A stretch of 64,000 nucleotides of DNA from Planotetraspora kaengkrachanensis (GTDB lineage Bacteria; Actinomycetota; Actinomycetes; Streptosporangiales; Streptosporangiaceae), in the NCBI RefSeq assembly GCF_016862895.1, contig NZ_BONV01000012.1:1-64000 (forward strand), in the 5' to 3' direction. Shown piece by piece: positions 16,883 to 25,588 of the stretch. The notes beneath the pieces were generated by a model. It searched no databases. It saw only the letters and a program-made list of their open reading frames with translations, and was not told where the DNA came from. The stretch's first letter is position 1; every line of letters begins with the position of its first letter. A program made the position numbers and the translations under genes.

Positions 16883-18118
16883 ATGGCGCTTTCCGATCTC
16901 CGTCGTGAGATGGTTCTGTCCGCTATAGAGGAGTACGACAAGCTGGGAAGGGACGCGTTTCTCGAGACCTACGGATACGGCCCGGCGCGCGGCTACTTCC
17001 TCCTATACGACGGCAAGCGGTACGACTCCAAGGCCATCGTCGGCGTGGCACATCGCGACGTGGACGGCTGGCCCTTGCGAGCCGAGGACTTCTCCGGCGG
17101 CAATGCCACCGTCGCACGCGCGCTGAGGGACCTCGGCTTCGAGGTCACCCGTCCAGGCGACATCATCGAGGGGCATTCGCTGGAGAGCCTGCTCGAGAAG
17201 ATCCTCACACTCAAAACGGCCGCATCGGCCACGCCTGGCGCGCAGAAGCGGCACCAGCCTTTGACCCTTCTCTGGGCCCTTGGCGGAGCGGCCCGGGGCT
17301 ACGATCGCCTGGTGCCGTGGAGAGATGCCTCTCCCGCACTCGAATCGCTCCTGCGGGAGTTCGGCCATGCCGGCGACGGCCTACATGCCGAGTTTCCCGT
17401 ACTCCGTCTGTATCACCACGGGCTCTGGGACCTCCCTGGTCGAAACGACGTTCCAAGGGCCAGCGGCAGTGCGGCGCAGCGCTGGATGCGGCAGAACCAG
17501 CCGCTCAGCGGTTTACGCTCATGGGTACACGACCTCGTGACAGATCATCCGGCCGTACGCGCTCAGATCGTCCTGCGACTCCTCGACGAATACGTCCGCG
17601 ACGTCGACCGCGACGAGTTACTCACGGCCACCCGGCTTGCCCCTGAACCCAACGCCATTCCGCCGGCCCAGGGCGAGGCCACACCTCTCCCCGACGGGAC
17701 ACCAACACCAAGCCGCCGCACGGTCACGACCAACCGCGTGATCCGTGACTCCGCGCTCGCGGAGCAGGTCAAACTCGTGCACAACCATCAGTGCCAGATC
17801 TGCGGCATTCGTCTCACGACCAGGCGAGGTCCCTACGCCGAAGGCGCCCACATCCGCCCGCTCGGCACGCCCCACAACGGCCCCGACGAGCCGGGCAACC
17901 TCCTCTGCCTGTGCCCCAACCACCACGTCCTGTTCGATGGCGGAACGATCACGATCAACGACGAGCTCGTAGCCATCGATGTCCCGACCCGCCAGCCGAT
18001 CACCCCAATCCAGCTCGCCGACGGACACACGCCGGATCCCCGACACGTGGCCTACCATCGGCACGTCTCCGAGCACTCTCAGTCAACAGGTGCAGCGCAA
18101 GTGACCAAGGATTGCTAG
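16883..18118 (+). CDS. ScoMcrA-like type IV restriction endonuclease (sulfur-binding domain plus HNH)
   Basis: The protein has 411 residues. Residues 1-90 match the ScoMcrA-type N-terminal head (YGYGPARGYFL, YDSKAIVGVA, FSGGNATVARAL). Residues 120-205 look like the DNA sulfur-binding domain (PLTLLWALGG, FPVLRLYHHGLW). Near 303-352 is a complete HNH module (CQICG, EGAHIRPLG, PGNLLCLCPNHHVLFDGG). Known relatives such as ScoMcrA and SprMcrA bind phosphorothioated and sometimes 5-methylcytosine DNA and cut nearby. Restriction of modified incoming DNA is therefore likely. No SRA domain is obvious between the sulfur-binding and HNH parts. No dnd or ssp genes lie in the window, as expected if self DNA must be unmodified. 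Confidence 0.85.
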   Translation: MALSDLRREMVLSAIEEYDKLGRDAFLETYGYGPARGYFLLYDGKRYDSKAIVGVAHRDVDGWPLRAEDFSGGNATVARALRDLGFEVTRPGDIIEGHSLESLLEKILTLKTAASATPGAQKRHQPLTLLWALGGAARGYDRLVPWRDASPALESLLREFGHAGDGLHAEFPVLRLYHHGLWDLPGRNDVPRASGSAAQRWMRQNQPLSGLRSWVHDLVTDHPAVRAQIVLRLLDEYVRDVDRDELLTATRLAPEPNAIPPAQGEATPLPDGTPTPSRRTVTTNRVIRDSALAEQVKLVHNHQCQICGIRLTTRRGPYAEGAHIRPLGTPHNGPDEPGNLLCLCPNHHVLFDGGTITINDELVAIDVPTRQPITPIQLADGHTPDPRHVAYHRHVSEHSQSTGAAQVTKDC

Positions 18119-18267
18119 GGGTTTGCAGAAGCAGACCGGTCACGACGGGCGCATGCGCCCGTGCCGTACGGCGTGGCGCTACACGCCTGAACCAGCCGGT
18201 CAGGGTCGCTGTGAACGAAGCCCAGATTCGAACGTGTCTGGACCAGTGCGGATGAGATCTCTGTCGA

Positions 18268-18777
18268 TCAGTCCCACCACACGACGACGGCCAGCCCACG
18301 ACGAGTGGCTTCTTCGTAGAACCTGAGCAATGCTGCTAAGTGCATGGTCAGATAGCCGCGAGGGCCATCAGAGCCCGGCGGGGCTTTGTCGGGGGCCGAC
18401 CAAGCTGCATGGTCTTCCGGTGGCACGAGGGCAGACACAGCGTTAGGGAGATTGCGGAAGACCGTCGCGACCTCGCCAACGGCGTCAGCATCAAGGGCCG
18501 TGACGGGATGCTCCCAAATGGTGTCGGGATGGTCTCGGTAGGCCGGGTTGACTTCGGCGTCACCACGGAGAGCACGTCGCAGGGCTGCGACGGCGTGCGG
18601 GGCGGCCCCTGAGAGTTCAGAGATCTGGATCAGGCTTGAGGGCGCCCAGTCCAAATCAAGGTGATCACCGTCAGGGGCAAGCTTGAAGGAGCACAACCGG
18701 TGCAACTCGCGGACCGACCGGCGGCAGGCAACGAGCACCGTCTCGGGCACTCGGACAAGCTGCTGCGTTATCGCCAC
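18268..18777 (-). CDS. DUF1877 (YfbM-like) protein
   Basis: The GTG start at 18777 begins VAITQQLVRVPE, the usual beginning of DUF1877 proteins; the longer open frame upstream runs through a hairpin-rich region and is not used. The 169-residue product shows the family's LDLDWAPSSL, WEHPVTALD and C-terminal VVVWWD motifs. The family is widespread in streptomycetes, has no established biochemical role, and often sits in accessory regions. It converges on the HNH gene. Confidence 0.78.
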   Translation of the reverse strand: MAITQQLVRVPETVLVACRRSVRELHRLCSFKLAPDGDHLDLDWAPSSLIQISELSGAAPHAVAALRRALRGDAEVNPAYRDHPDTIWEHPVTALDADAVGEVATVFRNLPNAVSALVPPEDHAAWSAPDKAPPGSDGPRGYLTMHLAALLRFYEEATRRGLAVVVWWD

Positions 18778-19087
18778 GCCAGGAGTCTGGCAGAGCCAAT
18801 TAAGTGATCGAGAAAGCAACCTATCTTCACGTCTATCAAGGCGGACCGCCTGCGGCGGCCCGCTCACGCGCCGGTCGGCCAGCCGACCGGGCTGCGGCTC
18901 TTCGGCCGATCCCGGCCGGCGCCGCCCCGTGCGCTTAGAGCATCCGGGGAACGCCGGACGGTTCATGACCGCCGCGACCGGAGCGAACGAGACCAACTTA
19001 CCTAGGAGCCCATGGCAAACCTAGAACCCGTACGAGGCTCTGCCCCTGCGCGCGCGGCGCTCTCGAAGGCGCCCGTCGATATATGAC
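18778..19087. other. gap between DUF1877 gene and methylase gene
   Basis: About 310 bases with no supported gene. It contains a very G/C-rich block (about 18840-18930) with a perfect hairpin, followed by A/T-richer sequence beside the methylase stop. The promoter of the leftward DUF1877 gene and a terminator of the methylase operon are both expected here. Confidence 0.4.
18871..18890. repeat. perfect 8-bp inverted repeat with 4-nt loop
   Basis: CCGGTCGG and CCGACCGG are separated by CCAG, giving a strong hairpin. It lies 94 bases upstream of the DUF1877 start and 198 bases past the methylase stop. It could be an operator or a terminator; no T-run follows on either strand. Confidence 0.55.
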
Positions 19088-21097
19088 CTATCCATTTTGA
19101 GGCACCTGAGCCTCGTCGGATGGTTTTGTTTCCGCTTCTTTTACTTCCGGCCTGAGAAAGGCGGTATCGGCAAGGCCGCGATGCACGCTCTCTTGCCAAT
19201 CGCCACTGAATGATCCGATCTTCAAAAACACTTCGGCTACAATGCTCAAGAAGGTTGACTCGTCGTCGTGTCCGGGTTCAGGGCGATGAGGCTCAACCGG
19301 AAGAGTACCTTGTGGAACAACATCGAGAAGCAGGTCGAGCGTGCATGCCCGCACCCCGCGCTTGGCGTGGTCAGTCTCGTTTTCGCTGTGTACGATCTCA
19401 CAGCCTGCGGCTCGAAACCCCGCGGACTGCAAGGCAGAGAAAAGCGCCGTCCACGCCTTAGGGCTACGGTTAGCGTAGCTGAAGATAAGGTGGCCGTCTG
19501 GTCTCAGGATTCGTCGCGTCTCCTTGAAGATTCGAAGAAGTAGGTCTTCGTATGCGCCATTATGTGTTAGCTGACCAACGGCCGCATTTACGACAGCCTC
19601 ACCTAGCAATGGACCGTCAGTCAGCTGTGCCCATGCGCGAAATGGGAGGGAAAGCTCGGAGTACTGAACATCGTCGTGGTATGGGGGATCGGTCAGTGCG
19701 AGGTGTACGCAGCGATCGGGAAGCAGGAGTTGTTCTGATGAGCCTTCAACCACTCTTACGTCGGCGTCGAACAGCGCATCATCTCTGTCCACGTTCGTAA
19801 GCAGAGGCCCCTCGACTACAAGTTGTTTTTCGGTCTTTGCGTGAAGCCAAGTTGCGGCTTTCACAAGTTGGGTGAGCCGGCGCAACACCGTACCTCGACC
19901 GCTGTTGACCGTCCCCCAAACGTTTGGTTCAACAGCCAGTGTTGTGAGGTTAAATCGATGCCCAGCCATCGATTCATAGCTCTTGAGATAGTACCGATCC
20001 CAGCGAGATAGATGTCCCGCCATTTCTGCGGATCCGATGATCGCAATCTCGACAGCACGCACGACTGCTGGATCCGAGGAGCACTCCTTGGCAACCGCGA
20101 GCAGCCGCTCAAGGAGGATCCGTTGGCGAATAGGATAAAGCTGCTCCCACCGCGTGAAGCCGTGGCGAATGAGAACTCTCGTCTCTTGGCCTACAGGTAT
20201 CGTCCCTAGCGTCCTCTGTGGCGCTTCATGAGCGAAGTTTGCTGCTTCCAGTTCACCTTCGGTAGGCACTTCGATTTCTCGACGGCCTGGACGGCTGCGT
20301 TCGACGAGGACGACTTCCCATTGCCAAGTCTCGGCCCGGTCGTCGAGGCGGTCAATGTGGCCGCAGGGGCATTGAATTTTGCGTCTAGCTGTGTAATTAG
20401 CACCTGGGTCTGTGAGGACCCGGCAATGCGGACAGGGCGCGGGTGTCGTTGATAGTCCCTGAAAAAGGTGACCATTTGGGCATGCGAGGAAGGCTTCGGG
20501 GCGACCTCGCTCACGACGCGAGAGCAACGTGACAAGGGCATACGGGAACATTCGAGTCCGTTTCCCGCATGCTGTACATTCACCGGTTGCCACCCGGAAG
20601 GTATGAGAGACCAACCCGCGACTGCCGTCGGACAGAGTGGTGCCGTACGCGGCGTGTACTTCAGCGTTCACTCGATGTGCGAGCGTTGCCTGCGCCTCTC
20701 TGAGCTTCTCCGGTGCAGGGAGCCCGAGCATAGCGGCCAGCCCCGTCGCGGCCCAAGGGTTGAGGTCCTGCGCATAGATCTTGTGACCACGCGTGGCGGC
20801 TGCCAATGGGATGACGCCTCCACCTGCGAAGACATCGGCGATGAGCATCCTGCCGGATTGATCGCGTGCGGCGGCGTCGATGATCGCACCATTGACAGCC
20901 TCAGTACGGCGCGCCCACCAGCGGTAGGTACTGATCGGAGGGAGATGCACTTCGCGGTTACGGCTCTCAGCCCGAGCCTGTGCGCTGACGGCTTTCGCAT
21001 GGAGGTGGCGAAGTGGGCTGCGTAGTAGGGCAGCGCTGGTCGCGGAATGCGGCTGGACGTGAGCGACTCCCGCGTCCGATTGGGCCACGACCGTCAT
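19088..21097 (-). CDS. zinc-ribbon DNA methyltransferase (DUF1156-like)
   Basis: The start at 21097 (MTVVAQSD) is favoured by a GAGGAG site; 21112 is the longest frame. The 669-residue product begins with a region resembling DUF1156 methylases (YRWWARRTEAVNGAI). A SAM-binding motif I follows near residue 90 (ADVFAGGGVIPLAA), then two Cys/His clusters of zinc-ribbon type (CTACGKRT, CPHC, CPCGH). The catalytic motif IV, DPPYHDD, lies near 475, fitting an amino-methylase (N6-adenine or N4-cytosine). It is the last gene of the minus-strand cluster that also encodes an SNF2 helicase and nucleases, so self-marking DNA is its likely job. Confidence 0.82.
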   Translation of the reverse strand: MTVVAQSDAGVAHVQPHSATSAALLRSPLRHLHAKAVSAQARAESRNREVHLPPISTYRWWARRTEAVNGAIIDAAARDQSGRMLIADVFAGGGVIPLAAATRGHKIYAQDLNPWAATGLAAMLGLPAPEKLREAQATLAHRVNAEVHAAYGTTLSDGSRGLVSHTFRVATGECTACGKRTRMFPYALVTLLSRRERGRPEAFLACPNGHLFQGLSTTPAPCPHCRVLTDPGANYTARRKIQCPCGHIDRLDDRAETWQWEVVLVERSRPGRREIEVPTEGELEAANFAHEAPQRTLGTIPVGQETRVLIRHGFTRWEQLYPIRQRILLERLLAVAKECSSDPAVVRAVEIAIIGSAEMAGHLSRWDRYYLKSYESMAGHRFNLTTLAVEPNVWGTVNSGRGTVLRRLTQLVKAATWLHAKTEKQLVVEGPLLTNVDRDDALFDADVRVVEGSSEQLLLPDRCVHLALTDPPYHDDVQYSELSLPFRAWAQLTDGPLLGEAVVNAAVGQLTHNGAYEDLLLRIFKETRRILRPDGHLIFSYANRSPKAWTALFSALQSAGFRAAGCEIVHSENETDHAKRGVRACTLDLLLDVVPQGTLPVEPHRPEPGHDDESTFLSIVAEVFLKIGSFSGDWQESVHRGLADTAFLRPEVKEAETKPSDEAQVPQNG

Positions 21098-21253
21098 GGT
21101 CATTCTCCTCATCTTGCCTTACCGTCAGGCGTTGAGCTTGACGCTACGCTAGCAAGAGGCTCGCGTCGCGTTATTACACTGGCCAAAACAACTGGCCGGT
21201 CGATCATAGTTGCTGATCAACCGCTGTTGTGAGCGATCGATATAACTATTGGT

Positions 21254-22201
21254 TTAGTTCCGGTCAAGAGGGAGACCAGGGCGAAGCTGACTATCTGGAA
21301 TCGTCATTCGGGCGTTGGCCCACCGACCCATTAAGTCATTCGCTGGAGTTGTATCGATCGGAAGTGCAGAAGCAATATCCCAATAGGTGAGCCAGCCAAT
21401 GACGCGCATGGCCAGCTCGCCATTCGGACCGCTGATCTCTTGTCGAGCTATGACTATGGCCCAGGATGGGTCATTGGCCCCAATGGTCGCTTCATTGCGG
21501 CTGAGGTAGAAATCGATACGAGTGCCAATTGACCTGGTGGCTTTCACTTCGAGGTGGTGTCTACGGCCCCGGCAGTCGGGACTCGTGACGTCGTAGCCGA
21601 GCGTGTCATCTTCAAGGCTTAGTCGGGCCACATGATCAGCAAGGTCCGCTCGATCCTTGGCTAGCAAGTACTTGCGGCATGCGGCAACGACGGCTTCCTC
21701 CCCCTCAGCACCGATTTCGGCCAAGAGCGCGACGTCAATTTTCCGAGCGGTGGACAAGACGAATGCTGTACGACGATTGGGGTCTGCGAAAACAGCTTGC
21801 AGGAGGTGGGCTGCGTCTGCTGGCACCCGTTCCCAATACACCTCATCACCGGATGCGAACGCGGAGAGCCACATGTCATGGCGTTGGCTCAGCACCCGTT
21901 CGAGGAGTGCTTCAACGAAAGCGTCCGACGGCAACGAGCGAAGTGCAACTAGGTCGCGGTGAGGCCTTACCAACTCCTCATGCTCGACCAGGAGGCCAAG
22001 TTCAGTTAGTAGGCGTTGTCCAGCCACCAGGGAGGAACGATCGTGCAAGCCTCCAGTCGGAACGTGAAGATAGCTTCGACCGAGATCTTCGGCTGAGCTA
22101 CCGACATCACCTACGCAACGTGTGACCCAAAAGGCTGCCTGCATCTGCAACATGGTCGGTAACCGTCGAGCCATAGTTACCCTGCTGCTGTCGGTCGCCA
22201 C
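21254..22201 (-). CDS. DUF3883 nuclease-like protein
   Basis: The GTG start overlaps the helicase stop by one base (TAGTG) and has a GGGGTGAG site; an ATG at 22174 is possible. The 315-residue product is helical to about 195 and ends in a DUF3883/NO VEIN C-terminal-type domain (GYDVTSPD, HHLEVKATRS, RIDFYLSRNE). The Asp and Glu-x-Lys match a PD-(D/E)xK nuclease core. DUF3883 domains occur with SNF2 helicases and methylases in restriction-like loci. Nuclease activity is inferred from these residues. Confidence 0.72.
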   Translation of the reverse strand: MATDSSRVTMARRLPTMLQMQAAFWVTRCVGDVGSSAEDLGRSYLHVPTGGLHDRSSLVAGQRLLTELGLLVEHEELVRPHRDLVALRSLPSDAFVEALLERVLSQRHDMWLSAFASGDEVYWERVPADAAHLLQAVFADPNRRTAFVLSTARKIDVALLAEIGAEGEEAVVAACRKYLLAKDRADLADHVARLSLEDDTLGYDVTSPDCRGRRHHLEVKATRSIGTRIDFYLSRNEATIGANDPSWAIVIARQEISGPNGELAMRVIGWLTYWDIASALPIDTTPANDLMGRWANARMTIPDSQLRPGLPLDRN

Positions 22202-24087
22202 TATGGCTCACCCCGGAGATGCGCGAACAGGGCTTGCAAATCCTGGGTGTCGTCGACGGCATACCCGTATCCTTCCTCGTCTTCTTGCGGCAGGGCCATA
22301 GTCACGAGGTCTGGGTCGTTCAGCATATTACCGAGAGCTGTCGCTTTGATTCGAATTCGTTCATCAACGACGTCGTCGATGGTTCCGGAAGTAACGAGGA
22401 AAGTTAGATTGGTCTCGACCCTCGGCGGCAGGCCAAGCCGGTGAATTCGGTCGATGCTCTGGAGGTACTGTCCAGCATTGAAGGTGCGGTCAAGATAGAT
22501 CGCATCATGACACACCTGGTGGAGACTGACGCCCTCGCTCATTGCGGCCGGGTTAGCGAGCAAGATCATGCAGCTGGGATCTTCGCGGAACCGCTGGAGC
22601 TCCGACTCTCGAGTGAGCTGCGCGGTTGGACTACTCGTCTCGGATGGGACACCACCGTAGATGAGAGCCGGCTCGTACCGGTTGAACATGCGATGCAGAG
22701 CATGAAGGTTGCGGACAAAGTTCGACCATATAAGAGTTTTCCGGCCATCCTCCGCGTTGCGGCTGACAAGACGGGCAAGCTGCTGGAACTTCGCAGGTGT
22801 CTCGTATTGGTTGTAACGCTGGATCAGATCCCACAGTCGACTGCCTGGCTCGACCGGAAGTGGAGGGTGCCGGAAAATCGGCGGGTCGACGTCACTCGAG
22901 CCTGCTGCGAGTAGGTGAGGGTTGGTAGCTGCCTCAAGTAGGTACATGACAATCGTGCCCATCTTGCTAAGCTCAGCACGATCGTTCATGCTAACTGCCA
23001 GCAATCCGGCATAGCGGTCGCGAAGCGCCATGTAGATGTCTCGGTGTAGGCCCTCAAGGGTCACATGTTCGATACGCAGGTTCGGAGCGGTTAATCCCAG
23101 CTCTTCCTTGCGAGTCCGCACGAACAGCGGCCGGATTGCAGCGGCGACGTCGTGGGTGACCTCGGGCGCGGGGCGCCTCGTTAGCGCAGGCTGCGGCAGG
23201 ATGCGTCGCGCCTGCCCGGGCCAGAGAAAATCAAGAAGGGCTACGAAGTCACCGGAAGCCTGCGGAGCAGGGGTACCGGTGAGAACATCGCGGCGATCGG
23301 CGCTGAATGCCAGGTCGAGGCACGCGCTACCATGGGTTCCGCTCCGTCCTGCCTTAATCCGGTGCGCCTCGTCGAGCAAGACGAGTGTAGGCACCTTCGA
23401 TACCCAAGTCGCTAACTCATCGTAGTTTGATGCGAGCCTGTGGTAGTTCACCAGCAGCACCTCTACATCACTGGACGCGTACTCGTTGTAGATCTCGATA
23501 CGAGGGCGCTCGCCAGGGGCGAAACATTCTTCGGCCTCGCTCTTCCACGCATCGAAGGCAGACAGGGGCGCTACCACGAGCATCCGACTAATGCGTCCGG
23601 CAGCCCGCTCAGCTTCGTACACCGCGTAGGCGACAGTGGTTTTCCCAGCCCCGGGAACAGAAAAATTGGCCCCGTGAGGAAGAGCGAGTAGACGGCTTAC
23701 ATCCCGGAGTTGGAAAGGCTTGAGATCCCGCCGGAACCGGCTCTCTGCGAGACGTGCTCGCACCTCGTCCTCGGTCAAGGCCGAATTGCTCGCCATGACT
23801 GAGTCGAGCTGGCGACGATCGCTACCAATCTGGCTAATGATCTCCCGGACCCGCGGATCCCACTCCAGCTTCACCCGATAGGCGGCACAAGCAGGCTTAA
23901 GCCATCCGAGGTTCCCTCGAAAGCGGGACAGCGGGACATGAACCGCCTGACCTGGGTCGCCGTCATAACCCCACTCAACTCGAAGCTGCCCCCAAAAAAC
24001 ATCTGGCACTCCGTCGCCGCGCTCGGCGATGATCGTTGGAGGGTTCCCAGGTCCCAGCCGAAGCGTGACGACAGATACAGCAGTCAT
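22201..24087 (-). CDS. SNF2-type DNA translocase/helicase
   Basis: The ATG overlaps the ParB-like stop (TGATG). In the 628-residue enzyme motif I lies near residue 144 (PGAGKTTVAYA), DEAH near 240 (LVLLDEAHRIK), motif III as LTGTPAPQ, and motif VI near 544 (SIDRIHRLG). There is no obvious fused nuclease. The N-terminal 110 residues are specific to this group and may contact the ParB-like partner or DNA. The helicase is placed between ParB-like and DUF3883 genes with no gaps, implying equal synthesis and probably a complex. Confidence 0.88.
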   Translation of the reverse strand: MTAVSVVTLRLGPGNPPTIIAERGDGVPDVFWGQLRVEWGYDGDPGQAVHVPLSRFRGNLGWLKPACAAYRVKLEWDPRVREIISQIGSDRRQLDSVMASNSALTEDEVRARLAESRFRRDLKPFQLRDVSRLLALPHGANFSVPGAGKTTVAYAVYEAERAAGRISRMLVVAPLSAFDAWKSEAEECFAPGERPRIEIYNEYASSDVEVLLVNYHRLASNYDELATWVSKVPTLVLLDEAHRIKAGRSGTHGSACLDLAFSADRRDVLTGTPAPQASGDFVALLDFLWPGQARRILPQPALTRRPAPEVTHDVAAAIRPLFVRTRKEELGLTAPNLRIEHVTLEGLHRDIYMALRDRYAGLLAVSMNDRAELSKMGTIVMYLLEAATNPHLLAAGSSDVDPPIFRHPPLPVEPGSRLWDLIQRYNQYETPAKFQQLARLVSRNAEDGRKTLIWSNFVRNLHALHRMFNRYEPALIYGGVPSETSSPTAQLTRESELQRFREDPSCMILLANPAAMSEGVSLHQVCHDAIYLDRTFNAGQYLQSIDRIHRLGLPPRVETNLTFLVTSGTIDDVVDERIRIKATALGNMLNDPDLVTMALPQEDEEGYGYAVDDTQDLQALFAHLRGEP

Positions 24088-25499
24088 CAGCTACCGCCAT
24101 CTTCGATCATCCGAATGCCGGCATCCTGCAGGACCATCATCAGCTCATCGTGTGAGCGCATGTAGTCCTCGTAGACTGTCTGTAGTTTGTTGATACTGAA
24201 CGATTGATGCCGTGCAACGGCCGTCAAGGCATCACGGGCTCGGTCGCAGGAGTCGCGCGCATTCTCCAGATGCCGCATGGGGGAACGAAGTTCATCTTTG
24301 CCTTTGTTGTCCTGATCCTTAACGGCAATCGCAACAGTCAACGCCGTATTCACAGCCGCCACAAAGACCCGCTTGGGCATGGAGACAGGAGAGTCGTCCA
24401 CACCGGCGGGCAAGACGACGGCGTCGTCATCGTTGGTGGTGGCGAGGACGCGGTAGATCGGTAGCAGCGTCACCTGGCTGGTGCCAGCGACTTCATCGCC
24501 GACATCGTCGAGGATGTCGAGACCATCTAGATCCTCATCGTCAATGTTGCCGATCGATCCTGTCGCTAGCTCCACCGCGATCGCCTTGAGGGCTTCTTCC
24601 TCCTCAAGTGCCTGGACTACATAGTTGTTGAGCAGCGTCTCATCGATCTGGCGTACCTTCCGGTAGTCCAGACCTGCGAGCATCCCAGCGACCTTCGCGT
24701 CCCGCACGCGCAGCGCACCTTGAGGATCTTTCTTACGGTGACTTTCGTAGGCGCTGTCGATGTCCTTGATATTCTGGATCTCGTCATCGAAGTAGTCGTA
24801 CGTAAGCTTCCCGGCACTGGTTGCCATGATCGTCTCGATGAGTTGTAGCAGGCGGGCGTTCGTTTCCACATGCTGGGCCGCTTGTTTACGATGAGCCTCC
24901 TTGTTCCTGTCCAGTGCGCGGTCCATCTCCAGACCGATCCGCTCGGGACTCCAACCGGCATCGAGTAGATCCTTGATGAAGATCAGCTCATTGGTGAACG
25001 AGTAATCCTGGCGGACATCCGGGCTCATCTGAAAGCCCAGCTCGAGTTCCGTCAACTCTGCCTGGGTAGCGTCGGCCGGAAGTACCTGCACCTTGATGTA
25101 CTGCACGCCGAGTTCGCATAGCGCAACGAGCCGGGTGTTGGCGTTGACTAAGACGCCTTCACGCGTAATTACGCCCGGGTCCTGCTGCTTGTCGCGCGCC
25201 AGGGTCGCCTTGATCCTTGAGTACCCGGACGTCTCGCGAATGATTTCCGCGATCAGGTGCTGCGCCTCCTCCCCGAACGGGTCGTCAGCAATGACCTGAC
25301 CGCGACCTCCTAGGGAGTTGACTTGAGCCTTGATCCGGTGGCTGTAAGGGTTCAGCAGTGCGTGCGTAACTGGTACCTGCACCACTGGCCAAGGCACATC
25401 CTCCCCACGCCACCGCAGAGGGCGCCGCTCCGGGTGGTCCCCGCCAACGGCGTTGACCGTCTCCTCGATGAGGTTGCTACGTGCGTGGCGGCTGATCAT
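24087..25499 (-). CDS. ParB-like nuclease-fold protein
   Basis: The start (MISRHARS) has a GGGAG site. In the 470-residue product residues 45-150 show a ParB/Srx-like fold (VPVTHALLNPYSHRI, then LVNANTRLVAL and IKVQVLP). The NANTRL segment takes the place of the NGxTRL-type motif of ParB-like domains. The rest is helical with an acidic stretch (EEEEALKA, then NIDDEDLDGLDILDD). It is not a chromosomal parB: it lacks a parA partner and lies between an SNF2 helicase and nucleases. ParB-like proteins also occur in DNA-modification loci, so DNA binding or nucleotide hydrolysis in defence is likely but unproven. Confidence 0.68.
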   Translation of the reverse strand: MISRHARSNLIEETVNAVGGDHPERRPLRWRGEDVPWPVVQVPVTHALLNPYSHRIKAQVNSLGGRGQVIADDPFGEEAQHLIAEIIRETSGYSRIKATLARDKQQDPGVITREGVLVNANTRLVALCELGVQYIKVQVLPADATQAELTELELGFQMSPDVRQDYSFTNELIFIKDLLDAGWSPERIGLEMDRALDRNKEAHRKQAAQHVETNARLLQLIETIMATSAGKLTYDYFDDEIQNIKDIDSAYESHRKKDPQGALRVRDAKVAGMLAGLDYRKVRQIDETLLNNYVVQALEEEEALKAIAVELATGSIGNIDDEDLDGLDILDDVGDEVAGTSQVTLLPIYRVLATTNDDDAVVLPAGVDDSPVSMPKRVFVAAVNTALTVAIAVKDQDNKGKDELRSPMRHLENARDSCDRARDALTAVARHQSFSINKLQTVYEDYMRSHDELMMVLQDAGIRMIEDGGS

Positions 25500-25588
25500 T
25501 ATTCGTCTCCCACGTTGTTGCGTGCCCAGTGCATGAGTCGACCAGACAGAGCCAAGAATGCACTTGGGCTACGACAATTCCGACGCAT

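Noticed and set aside
24087-25499. Chromosome or plasmid partition ParB, hinting at an integrated plasmid
   Set aside because: No ParA, no parS-like repeat and no replication gene nearby; the neighbours are helicase and nuclease genes.
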